A stretch of DNA of 64,000 nt from Amoebidium appalachense (GCA_963693365.1 CAVNZM010000001.1:16430001-16494000); one strand, 5' to 3'; positions 16,756 to 29,821 are shown, counted from the first letter of the stretch. Notes: a model not told the origin generated them from the sequence alone. A program made the numbers and translations.

Positions 16756-17300
16756 TACAGGGTGAGACAAAAAAACGTGGGAATAGAGTTTCATAAATAC
16801 TGCTTTTGTATGCATTCGATATCTATCACACCTGTTGACTATCATATTTCGGAGTTAGTCGATCACGACAGAAAGTGGGAAACAAGCAAACCCATCAAAC
16901 CCCCCCAATTTTTCAAATCAACCTCTCATAATATCATGATAATTCAGCCCTGTTCCATTTTTGCATTAGCTCACAGAGAGACCATCTTGTACATTCTATG
17001 CAATGAATGATCAGAGTGTTACGACATTACGAGATCTCATTCTGCACTCTTGAAAAATGGCCCCCAATCTCCCTCACACATTTTCCAAATTTACAAAAAC
17101 CCCAATCTTAACATTTTCAGGCTGCGCCCATGATGTCTGGGCCGAAAGTGCCACCGTCAAGCACGGCATAGACCCCCAACTTCTAAACGCCATAAGCCCC
17201 CCTATCGTTCCATTCGCCGTTCCTCGAAATTTAAACATCAGATTTTCATCCGGCTGCCATGCAACCCCCACACACAGAGAGCTCAGAACAGCACGCTCTC
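16756..17300 (-). mobile_element. degraded Tc1/mariner-like element remnant
   Basis: At 16756 a TA is followed by CAGGGTGAGACAAAAAAACG, which looks like the terminal inverted repeat of mariner elements. Reading the minus strand, the frame near 17,050-17,110 contains FGKCVREIGGHFSRV, similar to the C-terminal tail (R..Ci...GGHFe) of mariner transposases. The upstream frame is broken by stops. The opposite terminal repeat is not visible. No functional transposase is present. The assignment rests on two short matches. Confidence 0.35.
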
Positions 17301-17458
17301 TTGAGAGATGGGGGGTTTTTATAATTTTCCACTCTGCGTGTGTTGGGGAAATCCGGCCACCTTGACTAGAAATGGATTGCGCTTTGGAAGGCTCACTGGT
17401 TTCGTGGACGAATTCACCCCCTGTTTAGATATGGTGAGTATTTGTCCAGAGTACATTC

Positions 17459-17464
<6 letters not shown>

Positions 17465-17540
<76 letters not shown>

Positions 17541-17548
17541 ACTTTTTG

Positions 17549-17629
<81 letters not shown>

Positions 17630-17640
17630 CGTGTGCGCGT
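17465..17640 (+). repeat. compound (GT)n-G run-(GT)n
   Basis: (GT)12, about 50 G, then about 40 GT units ending in GCGCGCGC. Further homopolymers follow: T and G at 18220-18268, (GT)n at 18415-18623, and C runs at 18837-18872, 18939-18975 and 19079-19105. From 17,300 to 19,340 no gene is supported. Confidence 0.9.
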
Positions 17641-18235
17641 GTGTGGTGGTAAATGGGGGGGGGGAGGAGGCGGGGGGGGGGGGAGGGGGGAAGGGAAATC
17701 AAGAAAAAGAAAAAGAACAAAGAAGAAAAAGAAAGGGAAGTTTAAAAAACATAACGAAAACAATCATAAGGAAACTCTATTAGATACATGTCGATAAAGA
17801 CATTCGAGTAGAGCCAACCATCAGGCTGTTCAATGAATGGCGGGCGGGCCAGCGGGTGGGCAGGCGGGCCCAAAGGTGCCCGAGAGGAGGAGGCAGATGA
17901 AGGACGGGGAGAGATTGGAATGTGTTTTTGGAAGTGCACGGGTAGCAAATGATATATGGAACACTGACATAAGAAAAGAGGCTCCTCGGCGTGTGTGGGT
18001 AAGGTAGTGTGGGTAAGGGAGTTCTTGGGAGAAAGGAAGCTACTCGGATATGCGGTACCAAAAGAGCAAACAAGTAATGATTGCATTCACCGGAAACAAT
18101 GCGAATTGTTAGGTGATTAGACAAAGCAAAACTGTGAGTATCCACGGACCAAGATCTATAATTTTTTTAAAAATAAAATGTAAAAAGTAGGGGAAACTTC
18201 AGAAACGGAAATGAGGCGTTTTTTTTTTTTTTTTT

Positions 18236-18266
<31 letters not shown>

Positions 18267-18541
18267 GGATTAGGGGTGGAGGAGGGAGGGTCTATACCCA
18301 TTGAAAATCTGTGAAGAATCCCCCCTACAGGCACCATCATGTTGTGCAGGTAGGATGCAGTCAGCTGGTGGCCCCCCTCATTCACCCCCAGTGCAATCTC
18401 GTAGTCTTGGGGCTGTGTGTGTGTGTACGTGTGTGTATATGTGTGTGTGTGTACGTGTGTGTGTGTGTGTGTGTACGTGTGTGTGTACGTGTGTGTGTGT
18501 GTGTGTGTACGTGTGTGTGTGTGTACGTGTGTGTGTGTGTG

Positions 18542-18598
<57 letters not shown>

Positions 18599-18834
18599 GT
18601 CTGTGTGTGTCTGTGTGTGTGTGGTGGTGGTGGTGGTGGAGGAAGGGGGGTTGGGGGGGTTGGGGGGTTAGTGTTACGGAGTATGAAGTGCACAATCATG
18701 ACGGACAACACAATGTAGAAAGCAATACACCAGGGGGGGAGAAGAGCGGGGGGGGGGGGGGGGGGGGGAGGAGAAGTTCTCCAACTAAAACAACTGCAAA
18801 TCTCCTCAAGCTTGTTCGCCTATGTTTTATATAC

Positions 18835-18872
<38 letters not shown>

Positions 18873-18937
18873 ACACACACCCACCCATCCATCAGCAACC
18901 TTTTGGCTCCTACCGTCAGAGCCAAGCAACTCCCCCC

Positions 18938-18975
<38 letters not shown>

Positions 18976-19144
18976 ACACACCCTTTCCCCCCCCCCCCCC
19001 CCCCCCCGCCCAGCTTTCTCTCGCAAACACAACCCACTGACTGTCCTTATATCCAATCATCATTAGCCTGCCAGTTTACCCCCCCCCCCCCCCCCCCCCC
19101 CCCCCACCACCACACACACACGTGACACACACACGCACACACAC

Positions 19145-19180
<36 letters not shown>

Positions 19181-19349
19181 GGCCATGTCTGGGGTCTCTT
19201 GACTCCACCATATATGCCACCCTGCCGGCCCACTCCATCTTTGGCCCAAACCGTCTGTCGTATTCGCAGTTTGTCATTAACCCTATTTTGAGCCCCCGAC
19301 CAAGAGACAGAACCATCGTGCCTGTAAATGCCAAATGTGGGTTAAGTAT

Positions 19350-19677
19350 CACACACAGGGGATATGTGCTATTAATGGGTGGGTAAACACCACACACAGG
19401 GGATATGTGCTATTAATGGGTGGGTAAACACCACACACAGGGGATATATGCTAATATTGGGTGGATAAGTATCACACACAGGGGATATGTGCTGATATTG
19501 GGTGGGTAAGTATCACACACAGGGGATATGTGCTGATATTGGGTGGGTAAGTATCACACACAGGGGATATGTGCTGATATTGGGTGGGTAAACACCACAC
19601 ACAGGGGATATGTGCTAATATTGGGTGGGTCAGTATCATGCACAGGGGATATGTGTTCTCGGGATAAGCTTTTATGG
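19350..19677 (+). repeat. 41-bp minisatellite, eight copies
   Basis: The unit CACACACAGGGGATATGTGC plus 21 further bases starts at 19350, 19391, 19432, 19473, 19514, 19555, 19596 and 19637 with an exact 41-base period. Two sequence variants occur (TATTAATGGG and TGATATTGGG), grouped along the array. Open frames across it are artefacts of the repeat. Confidence 0.95.
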
Positions 19678-19866
19678 AGGTGTTTTTAGGCAGAGAGGGG
19701 TATATTGTACATCGCACTCGATACAAATTACCGACCATCAACGAATAATTTGCAAAACACACACACCGAGAATGCAACATAAATAGAGACCGGTGTATAG
19801 AAAAAGGGGTTGCCGAGGGGGGGGGGGGGGGGGGGGGCTCAACGGCTTTTTCCGAGGGGAAAGCGA

Positions 19867-19915
<49 letters not shown>

Positions 19916-20016
19916 TGTATGTATGTGCCTGCGTGTGTGCGCGCATGTGACTGTGTGTGTTTGTGTACGGGCGCGCATCTGCGCATGCGTGTGTGTCTGT
20001 GTTTGTTTATGTATGT

Positions 20017-22051
20017 TCAGGAGGGGTTGTTCCTGCCTCCCAGGCCGTTATTTGGGTCAGCCAGGTCAAACTCTGCCTGGACGGCATTGCCCTCCCACCG
20101 TCCGGCTGCCCCGGCACGAAGCTGTGCTGCCCCACTGTCCAAATGTACTAGGCCCTGCGTGTAGATGTTGACGTCATCCGTGCCTAGCCTGGATTGTGAG
20201 GAATGTCAGGAATTTGCTGTGGTATGGGGTGGCGAGAGCAGTGACAAGTTTAAGCTACGTAATGAGGCCCACACAGCAGGCACTGAGACATTCACAGGCA
20301 CACGCGTGCGGTTATGACAGGTGCACACTCAATGGACTATTAACGCAAATGCACAGACACAGGCATACGTGCCCACATCCCATGTACGAAAATCCCTCCC
20401 CCTCCCCCCCCTCTCCACCAGCCCTCCCCTTCTTCCGCCATTTCTTTTCTTCCCTCCTCGCTGTCAAAACAAAGAACCCAATACCCCCCCCCCCCCCCCC
20501 CCCCCCCCCACCCACCCTCACAGCCCCACCTCCTCTAATCGAAAAAATAAAACAAGAGGGAATGTCGGCAAGCAAGGGGCGGTCAGGCAGGCAGTCTGTG
20601 CCCGAGAAAGCCCCTCAGGGGGATGGGGGGGGGGGGGGGGGGAGGGGGGGGGGGGGAGAACGGATAAGAGGGCGAGGGTGGAGGGAGCCCGGGGGAGGGG
20701 GCGGAGGGGGGGGGAGGGGGCGGAGGGAGGTACCAACCTTACAAGACCCTTCAACATGCCGCCAGCTGTAACCACCTGGCCCTTCATCATCACATACTCA
20801 TCCTTGTATCTGATTGGGTGATGGGGTGAGGTAAGCACGGCCCAGCCAATCACAACCACACCAGAACCCAACATGATGAAACATATCGCCTAAAGAGAAA
20901 GGGGCTAGAGAGGGCAGAAGGGGGGGGGGGGGGGAGGGGGGGGAGGGGGGGGGGGGGGGGGGGGGTTTTAATGCATGTGCCCACGTGAACCCATGCATAT
21001 GTTTTGCGTGTACTATAGAAAACCGTTTCATATATCCCCACCTCTTTGTGTGTGTGTGGTTGCATTCGGCAGGTCCGTGTGTGCGGCGCGTCTAGGCGTG
21101 CGCACATTACGGGTGCGTGTGTGCGTGCTTTGAAGTTGCTTTCTGGTGCTTGTGCAAGTGCATGTGATCGCATGGGTGTGCATACCGTGTGCACCCGTGC
21201 CTGTGTGTGTGTACGCATGTGTCAAGTGTGTGTGAGTGTGCAAGCATGCTCATGTGTACTTGCTTGGGTGTGCACGCCTTTCTATGGATGTGTGCAAGCA
21301 TGTACACGTGTATGAATGCATGAACGTGCAGCTCCTTGCGGCCACATACACACTTGCGTTTGAACGTGCCTGTGCCTGTGCTCATATCTCTACATGTATC
21401 TGAGTGTGCCCGTGCCTGTGCTCATATCCCTGCATGTATCTGAGTGTGCCCGTGCCTGTGCTCATATCCCTACATGTATCTGAGTGTGTACACAACCAGG
21501 CGACACTTGAATGTGCCTATACCTGTGCCCTTATGCCTATATGTGTGTGCTGGTACACATAAGTGTGTAGCTCTTGAGTGCGCCTGCCCATGCCTATGCT
21601 CTCATGCCTACATGCATGCGCACCTACACACCCGTGTGTGACATTCAAGTGTGTACGCGCATATGTACGTGTGCATATGCCCACCTGACGTTAGCCATGC
21701 CCACACTTGTGCTGTCAAAGAACAGAGCTTTGCTCCTCCGACTGTACTGGATGCTGTTGGTGAATGTGGCCGTCACTTCCTGCAATATGATTGGTCAACA
21801 CCGTCAGTCACGTGCATGACTGCATACAATCTTTTCGCCTTACGCGCCCTCCCCCCCCTTCCCCCCCCCCCCCCCCCCCCCCGTGCCTAGCCTCTACTGC
21901 TACTTTATGGTGAACTTGAACCTCCCCGTCCCCTTCCCCCCCCCCCCCCCCCCCCCCCCCCCACCCTCCCCCCACCCGCCCCAAAATTCTCCGCTACACA
22001 CAGCATCTCACCCCCTCCCCCCACCTCTCTCCCCTGTTCCCCTCTTAGCCC

Positions 22052-22082
<31 letters not shown>

Positions 22083-22445
22083 TTTCCCCCCCCCTTCTGT
22101 TAACCTTTAAGCAACCCATCCCCCCCCGCCTCGATTTCTCTGAACCTGAACCGAACCGAAACACCCCCCCCCCCCCCCCTTCCCCCCTCTGGGGGGAATG
22201 GGGCTGCCCCCCAAACCCCTCCTCCCAGCACAACAATGAAGATTAGAGGAGATCAAGTTAAGCAAACAGAATAGGGATTGGGCCCCGAGGAGAGGGGGGA
22301 ACCGGGGCGGGGGGGGAGGGGGGGGGGGGTTGCGTGAGCCGGGGTGGGAAGAAAGGGGGCACGGGGAGGGATGAGGTGGACTGGGGAAACGGGGTGGGTA
22401 GATTGTGTTACAGTATGAGGTACACATTTATAACAAACAACAGAT

Positions 22446-22483
<38 letters not shown>

Positions 22484-22579
22484 AGGGGGGGGGAGGAGGG
22501 GGCGGGATTAGAGGGAAGCTGCGGGAGGGTGGTGGTGGTGGTGGTGGTGGTGGTGGTGTGGGGGGGGGTTAGCAAAGCA

Positions 22580-22637
<58 letters not shown>

Positions 22638-23005
22638 CACTGTTGCTTTGTCTGGTTTGAGGCCGAACCTCATCTGGAAGTCATAGCAGTCGTAGAGCAG
22701 AGACTGACAGCGCAGACCAATGTGGTAGAAGTCTCCCTGGTTGTCACTGCGGGATTAGGGTGAGGGGGGAGGAGGGGAGAGGGGGAGGAGGAGGGGGGGG
22801 GGGGAGGGGGGGGGGGGGATATGTTGTGTGTGTGTGTGTGTGTGTGTGTGCATGTGTGCGTGTGCGTGTGCGTGTGTGCGTGCGTGTGTGTGTGTGTGTT
22901 TATGTGTGTGGCCCGGCGCCACCGGAGCGGGGGTTGGGGGGTGGGGGGGGGCTTGGGGGGATAAGAATCAGTAAAATCAACATGAATATGGTACGAAGCA
23001 TTGCC

Positions 23006-23036
<31 letters not shown>

Positions 23037-23734
23037 GCGCCGCCCCCCCTTCCCCCCCCCCTCCCCTTTTACCCCCAAAGAATCGAAGAAGGGTAAAACA
23101 AAACAAATGCTTTACACATATCTATGAGTTCCTTCACTTCCTAGCCATCGGTTCGCTTCCATGTTCATATAGATCGAGGCACACATTTACAACACAAAGG
23201 AATCCTCTAACTCCCCCCCCCCCCCCCCCCCCCCACGTCCTCCCCCCTCCCCCCTTTCCCCCCGGGAGGGGACTGAAAACAGCCCTCCACCTCCTCCTTC
23301 CGCCCACTCCAACTCCCCCCCCCCATCACACCTTCACCCCACTTACCCTCTAAAGCCCTCTCTTCCCAAAGTAACCCAATAAGCAGCGTGCCTTGGAACA
23401 TAGATCACTTACCTGAGCAGGGTTTTCCTGTTCTGATGCTAGCAAAGGCAAACAGGCACGTGGCGGGGGAAGAGGGGGGGGGGGGGGGGGGGGGGGGGGC
23501 GGGGGGGATGCACACATGTGCAGGCACGAATGCACACATGCACGGATATACGCACACACCTGCGCACACGCACACAAAGACAAGCACACGCACGCACACA
23601 ACGCACCAGTTCTCTCTCTTTTGCGCCAGCACAAACGGCTGCAGGTAGCGACCTATTGCCGACTTCTTTCTGTCCTTTGCACGCGGCTTGTTTGCCTTTA
23701 TCTTGTTGATCCAGTCTTCCATTTCTGTCGCCAT
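20017..23734 (-). CDS. unrecognised conserved-looking six-exon protein
   Basis: Candidate exons in transcript order are: exon 1 from ATG at 23734 to about 23625, then 23413-23438, 22641-22746, 21685-21779, 20743-20809 and 20017-20154 (stop TGA 20017-20019). The last five exons agree in phase at every junction and use clear sites, such as donor CTCAG|gtaagt and acceptor tattgcag. Exon 1 begins MATEMEDWINKIKANKP and is rich in Lys and Arg. The middle has aromatic, globular-looking sequence (GDFYHIGLRCQSLLYDCYD; ALFFDSTSVGMANVRYKDEY). The C-terminus is Gly/Ala/Asn-rich and ends GRNNPS. There is no signal peptide or obvious membrane segment. The exon 1 donor is ambiguous: phase-0 GT sites lie after LQPF and after NWC. 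Function unknown. It is convergent with RAB8. Confidence 0.6.
21366..21488 (+). repeat. 40-bp tandem repeat, three copies
   Basis: CTCATATC at 21381, 21421 and 21461 marks an exact 40-base period. It lies in an intron of the unrecognised minus-strand gene. Confidence 0.85.
22573..22632 (+). repeat. G homopolymer (C in the gene strand)
   Basis: About 55 G. In the gene's own strand this is a C run starting 8 bases after the donor of exon 22641-22746 (GTGTGTGCCC). Confidence 0.85.
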
Positions 23735-24345
23735 CTTCTGAGACTACACTTGACTCTGACTGCTCGAGTCGACCAGGTTAAAACCACTGGGAGCCAGGTA
23801 AAGAAGAAGTTGTGTGCAAGGAGAAGGAAACCAAGCAATTAAGGAATCGAGATCAAAAATGCCACAAAAAAGGGTGTTGATGCAGGCCCTAAACTGATAT
23901 TAGTCGCTCTGTTCTGCAAAAATTCAAGGCAGACAACTGAGAGTTGCGATGAATCTTACGGTTGAAAAAGGGTGACTGTAATATCGCTTTTGGTTTTTCA
24001 ACAAAAAGAAAACAGTTTATTATGTTTTAGTATACCCAAGAAGATGCGTGTAATGAGACAAACAAGTGAAACAGAACGAGAAGGTTTTGAGAAAGTGGCC
24101 AAATGATGACTCAGCTGGAGGAACAAGTTGGGTCTTGGATTAGTCTACAGCGCGTAGCTGGCAACGAGAACTTATGAGTGACCTGTCCTATTGAACATTA
24201 AGGCAGTCATGGAGGGGCGTTAGCCACGACATCCCCTCCGAGGGCGCCGGGCGAGAAAACCCTGTGACGTCATGTCCGCGATTACACTTCAAGCCGGCAG
24301 ATTGATTGCGCGTCGTGCTTATAGACAGTATGTGACGCGAAGGTT

Positions 24346-24370
24346 CCGAGTTCAAGCCTCGGCTGGGGAA
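24346..24370 (+). tRNA. tRNA-like T-arm (tRNA pseudogene or SINE head)
   Basis: CCGAG-TTCAAGC-CTCGG is a perfect five-pair stem with a seven-base TTCRANN-type loop, preceded by GAAGGTT as in a polymerase III B box. A possible D-arm/A-box lies about 50 bases upstream (ATTGATTGCGCGTCG), but the acceptor stem pairs poorly. It is more likely a SINE or decayed tRNA than a working tRNA. It lies about 170 bases upstream of a reverse-transcriptase fragment. Confidence 0.3.
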
Positions 24371-24579
24371 TGTTCTTCTTTGCCTCGAGTAAACAGCGTA
24401 AACCCCCAGATTGATTAGGCGCTCTAAATAGCCTTTTATGACTATCGCTCGTTTTGGGCCTACAATTGGACCAGATCGGTCCAATTCATGGGAAAAGAGG
24501 GTAGAGCTGGCTCTTACGTAAGCGGTTAGCTTTCTTCTCGGCTAATATTTTTAAAGACACCCCGGGCCCCCCTCCATCC

Positions 24580-24950
24580 TTCTATTAGACTTACATTTAT
24601 TCGCACTTTTGTCTTCCCGGCATGTGAATATGGTTTACCCCTTCTCGCCGCTTGGATCAAGAAAGAGAGAACTACAAGAGCGCTTAAACCCTTGGCAAAT
24701 TTCCTTGAAGCAGAAGTTGCCTCCTTTCTATCTAACAACTGTTGTAAACCTGGGCCTGTAACGCTCTCGATATATGGTCTGGTCCCAATAGCTGCTAGAG
24801 TATCCCATCTCGCGCTGAAATTCAATAAGCACATAAGCCGCTTAAAGAAGTATTTGCCCTCCCACCCTCTCTTCTCTATCCGACCTGTCCCTTCCTCACC
24901 TCTAGAGGCTCTTTCCTTCCCTCTCTCTCTCCTTCTCCCCCGGATGTACA
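24580..24950 (+). pseudogene. non-LTR retrotransposon reverse-transcriptase tail fragment
   Basis: The plus-strand frame from about 24,580 reads FIRTFVFPACEYGLPLLAAW, then about 75 residues including LYGLVP-like SIYGLVPIAARVSHLALKF and HPLFSIRP. This order, F.RP..EYGLPL followed by a helical segment and then L.GL.P...R...L..kF..H...HPL, matches the region after the catalytic palm in LINE-type ORF2 proteins. Catalytic motifs are absent, so the piece is 5'-truncated or decayed. The minus-strand open frame over the same DNA (24,526-25,026) is a shadow. From 24,960 to 26,470 I see nothing recognisable. Confidence 0.5.
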
Positions 24951-26523
24951 CAATCACAAGATAATTACGCAATAATAATTTGGTCCCCAGTATAAAACAT
25001 AAGCCACCAACCGTGACGTCACACATACACTAGACCGTAGTTTCCTTTACAGTATCATGCGTCCGCGCGTAACATACTCCGCGCACAACATAACGTCGAC
25101 GCCGATTTTCAAAAATCTTAACATTCTGACCTCGGTCATTTTTCGGGATTATGTTAGCGCACCAAGGGGTCCTATACATAGTAGGACGAATTATCGGGTT
25201 TATCTGGTCAGTTTAGACCCCCTATCTTTAGTATTTCGATCTCTTTCCCAGACAAAACAGTGGTTCGCCGTGATTTCAACGACCGCCCAAAGCTCGGCAG
25301 GGCCAATGATAGGCGGCGGCCGCACATCGCATGGTATGCAAAGGACTCATCATGATGTGGCCGACTATGTCGATAAACGAGCAGAAACATACGAAGGCCC
25401 CAACTAGTTCGAAGCAGTCTTGTATAGCTAGTTTTTACCTTACGTTTGAATACATAGGCGGGTCCGGACATCTGTGTGATTGGCTGGCGGCTAAAGACCA
25501 ATTTCCAGAGTGGGGGTAAATGGTTTTGATTGATGTGGGCGCAGGATGTATCTCTTTAGCGCTCCATAACTAGGAAACAAATGAAGGGAAAACACTCACA
25601 GAAAGTGTTTGTCTTCACCTCTGTGTCCTCTTTATATATACCAACAGCATTCCTGCACTAGCCAATGAAAGCAGACGGTAAGAGTATATACTGATATATA
25701 GCCACTTAGCGCTACAAGCGGCTTAGCCGCACCGCGGCGCCCAGCGCTTGCAGTACTTAAGTAGTGTTCAACTAAAGGTACTAACTATGTTCAAAAATTA
25801 GTAAATATAATAAAAAAATGTCTTATTGAAAAATAGTGTATTAAAGTTAGCTTTCTATAGGTATTACAGCGCTTTTAACAAGTTCTTGTTTTCCGCCTTC
25901 CGCGCCGGATCATCGGGTACAATTCTGGTTTTGCCCCCCTAGGCTAGGTGGCTTGTCCCTTCACTAAGTTTACTTAGTGAAGCTACGATCTATCCATATG
26001 AAAAAATTTACGAAATGTGAGTGAAGTAAAAGATTCTGGAATCGATTGATTGGTTTTCGCTTGAGCGCAGCAGACGACCGATTTCTTTTGCTTGGCTTGC
26101 TAGCCAATCAGACTGGCTCTCAAGCTAGTGTTTCGCCGGCTGCCTGACAGCTTCTGATAGCCGCGTACCTCAGTGACGGCTGTGTCAGTCGGAGGCTCAG
26201 TTTGAACGTTGACGTGGATGGACGTATAGCAAGAGATAAAGATAACCCGAACTTGGCGCAGACGCGTAATAGGCGAGACCTCGAAAGTATACGTGGCTTA
26301 GAATATATTTTTGTGTTTAGTTGGCTCTTTTTCTTGCCGCTGTGCAATAATCGCAAGCATGCAACCGCACGTGTCGTACTCAGGCACGAACCGAGAACTC
26401 TTGCAGGTAGCTAAACGCCGCCGTAAAGCCAGCAATGATCCATACTAGCAGTTAATATTTCAAGCAATCTTGCTCACGTGCATGGCCGAGACCACAAGGA
26501 TGGGCAAAGGGCAGCTCAGGGGT

Positions 26524-26622
26524 GGGTGGAAAGGAGACTGAGACGGAGGGGGGGAGAAGGGGAGGGTGGAAAGGAGACTCTAACGGAGGGGGAGGGGAGG
26601 GGAGGGTGGAAAGGACACTCTA

Positions 26623-26659
<37 letters not shown>

Positions 26660-26685
26660 AGGACACTCTAACCGAGGCGGGGGAT
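26524..26685 (+). repeat. G-rich minisatellite
   Basis: About four copies of a unit of roughly 45 bases containing GGTGGAAAGGA(G/C)ACTCTAACGGAGG, with expanding G runs. The neighbouring 26,700-28,200 holds C run (26,837-26,856), CA/CG-rich DNA (26,970-27,310) and G runs (27,657-27,692; 27,801-27,832) without a gene. Confidence 0.75.
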
Positions 26686-27652
26686 AGTTGCAGTGTTTTT
26701 GTGTGTGCATTCACATAGAGGGGAGGTGGGCGGCACATAGTTTCTCTTGATCTTGCCGAACACAAGTGTCCTGACAGGGGTGTACGTGCAGAGAATGGAG
26801 GGTGGGAGGGGGGAAAGGGGTCTAACCCCCCTCCCCGCCCCCCCCCCCCCCCCCCCTCCCCCTTTCCCCCAACAAACACACTCACTCATTTCACACCGTT
26901 TCACACCTGTGCCGGCACTACCCAGAGCTAACAGCTTCCACCTGCTGCCATATGTTTCCTGGGGAGCCTCTACACACATGCGCGCACGTGTCCACACACA
27001 TACACACACCCAATGATACCCACTCACTCAAACACAGACACACACGCGCGTGCGTGCGGGCGCGCACATGCGTGCACGGCCATGAAGAGCACACACCTAA
27101 TATAGGAGGCACTCACACACATACACACGCACGCCCGCACGCATGCGCGCACACACGCCAACATGCACACACGGACACACGCACACACACAAACACACAC
27201 ACACACACACACGCGCGCGCGCCCCTGCACCCACAGTTCTGCACACACGCACACCGTTGCACACACGATCACACACCATCTCACACACACACGCACATGC
27301 ACACACCGTAAACGTTCTCATCCTCTCTTTCAGCTTACCATCCTTGCCCTCTCACCCTGCTCTCCTCACCCCCGCCAGCCCATCCTCCCCACATCCCCCC
27401 TTTTATTCCACTGGCAAGACGAGTTAAGAGAGGTGAGAAGGGAATACACTTCCTTTCTTGTGCTTGTAAAGTTATTGTGTAAAAAAAGGGGGGAGGGCAC
27501 CCCCGAGGGGGGGAAGCAAGGACCGTGGTCGGATTTGGGGATATGGTTGGTAGTACTATAGCCTAGTGATATGTGCGTGTCGGAAGGGAAGGGGGAAAAG
27601 GGAGGGAGGTGAAGGCCAGTGTTCACCAGAGCCCTCGGAGTTAGGGGGAAGA

Positions 27653-27691
<39 letters not shown>

Positions 27692-27799
27692 CTGGAGTCG
27701 GTCAGATCGGTGTTAGGAGAACGACAGCAGAGAACGTGACGAGAAGAAGAAAGGGGTACCAACAGGGGAAAGAAAAAAGGGCACAAAGGTGGGAAGGAA

Positions 27800-27832
<33 letters not shown>

Positions 27833-28716
27833 CTTGGGGGGGGGGGGAAAGTGGTGCAGTGTGGGTGGACGTACTGAGTGTGTGGTTGGAGTAGCAAAAA
27901 AACGTTCTGTTGTAGGGCTTCAACCGGGGATGAGGGGGAGCAGGGGGGGAGCCTACATGGGGATAGAAAGGGAGGGTGATGGGGGAGAGGGGAACATAGA
28001 GGCCCGGGGAGGTGTTCTGTGGAAAGGGAGTGAGGGGGAGAGAGAGGGGGGAGGGGGGGGGGGGGGGGAGGGAGGGGAGGGAGGTAGGGCACGAAGCAGA
28101 ATTCGAAGCGCTCACGACCATGCCAAGGAAGGCATGGGAAACAGGATGTTACTCCACGTTGAATCACGCGAAAGTCCTTTATATTAAAAGCTTTATGAAA
28201 AGTTAGGCTTTAACTTGGCTGCACGAACAAAGTGTGCTTGCATGTGTGCCCTTGCACGTTTGCACACCTCAACCAAAACAGAGGCAGGCCAGCCCGCGCA
28301 CTATTAGGAGCCGATGCAGGCGCAGAAGATAGCACAATAGTATTATGTATATGTATAATATCACTAGAACCATAATGCTATCTCTAACAGTATGTTTGTA
28401 ACGGAGGTAAGAACGGTCGCTATGGCTATCATCGGCAACGTACGTTGACTCTTCCTAAGTTCGAAGTCGGAAGGCCCTCTGACATGCGAAACGAGCTGGC
28501 CGATGGGGCGCCTAACACGCGACATAATTAGAAGCCAATCGCACTACTCGTCTGGCTCGCCGGGTGCGCTGACACCAAATTATTCAACAAGCGCTATTGG
28601 AAAATATACCTACGATCGATTTACTCTATATTATAAATCTGATCACTTGTCCGGCCCCGCCACGCGAGGCATCCTAGTCATATAGGCAGGTTGAATGCAT
28701 ATTAAACCCACCGATC

Positions 28717-28995
28717 ATGACCAAGCCAGTAGTCCAGGTGCAGGCAGCTGCACTTGGGGCGTTGAATAGTGCACTGCACACAGTAAATGAGGCCACAGAC
28801 AAGTTTCAGGAAACTACCCAAGAAGCCCAAGCAATCATTTCTGAGGGTTTTGTAAACGCAAACAACACAATCAACAACGCAACCACACGTGCAATTGCAC
28901 AAGCCGAAACGGCAAAAGCACAATTGCGCTCGCACATGGAGAGTTTAGAGAGCCGCAGAGCCCCCACACGCGCGGAGTCGCTGAGTCTTTTCCGT
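28717..28995 (+). CDS. candidate first exon, Ala/Asn/Thr-rich helical protein
   Basis: ATG at 28717 opens a 93-codon frame ending at a donor CCGT|gtgagt, phase 0. The sequence is strongly helical and Ala/Gln/Glu/Thr-rich (for example HTVNEATDKFQETTQEAQAI and RAIAQAETAKAQLRSHMESL), like a coiled coil or amphipathic lipid-binding helix. Upstream 28,210-28,716 is repeat-free and could be a promoter. A possible terminal exon with an excellent polypyrimidine tract lies at 30453-30506. No family is recognised. The frame stays open past the donor until a (GT)n tract. Confidence 0.45.
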
Positions 28996-29166
28996 GTGAG
29001 TTACGGTAATGGTTTGGAGCTTGATGAAACCCTGAATACAGATTTGTATGAGGCGAAGGGGGAGGGGTTGCCTCTTACTCGTGTAGGTGTGTGGTGCCAA
29101 ATTCGTGGTGTGAGAGTAAGGTGTGAGGGAGCAGAAAGACTAGTACGTCCTTGTTTGTATGAGTTG

Positions 29167-29210
<44 letters not shown>

Positions 29211-29384
29211 CTTTTTTGGTTTGGTCCCCTTGAAAAAAATTAGTATGTTTTTATTATTATTTGAATCAATTACTTATTGATTTCCTCTATGTTTACTTAT
29301 TTAGCGGGTTGGGGAGGAGGGGGGGGGGGGGGGGGGGGGGCTTGATGTACTAAATGCTAGACTTTCAAGTAATGATTTAGATTT

Positions 29385-29577
<193 letters not shown>

Positions 29578-29821
29578 GGCATAGGCTTTCACGCTTCAAG
29601 TTTCAGCTTCTTCTTCTTTTTTTTTTTTTTTCAAAGTTTTTCGAATTCCGAATTTCCCTTTTTTTTTTTTTCACCATCTCAAAAAGGAACTAGTATAAGT
29701 ATTCTTTGTTTATTCATTCATTTGATCAATTTATTATTTGTTTACTACTATATGTATGTCATTTAGCGGTTTGCGGATTCCCCGCCCGATGGAGAGGCCC
29801 AGTGTGGCCTCCTGGGCGGGC

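Noticed and set aside
24526-25026. Minus-strand 166-codon open frame
   Set aside because: It is antisense to the reverse-transcriptase-like frame, which has recognisable motifs. The minus-strand translation has none.
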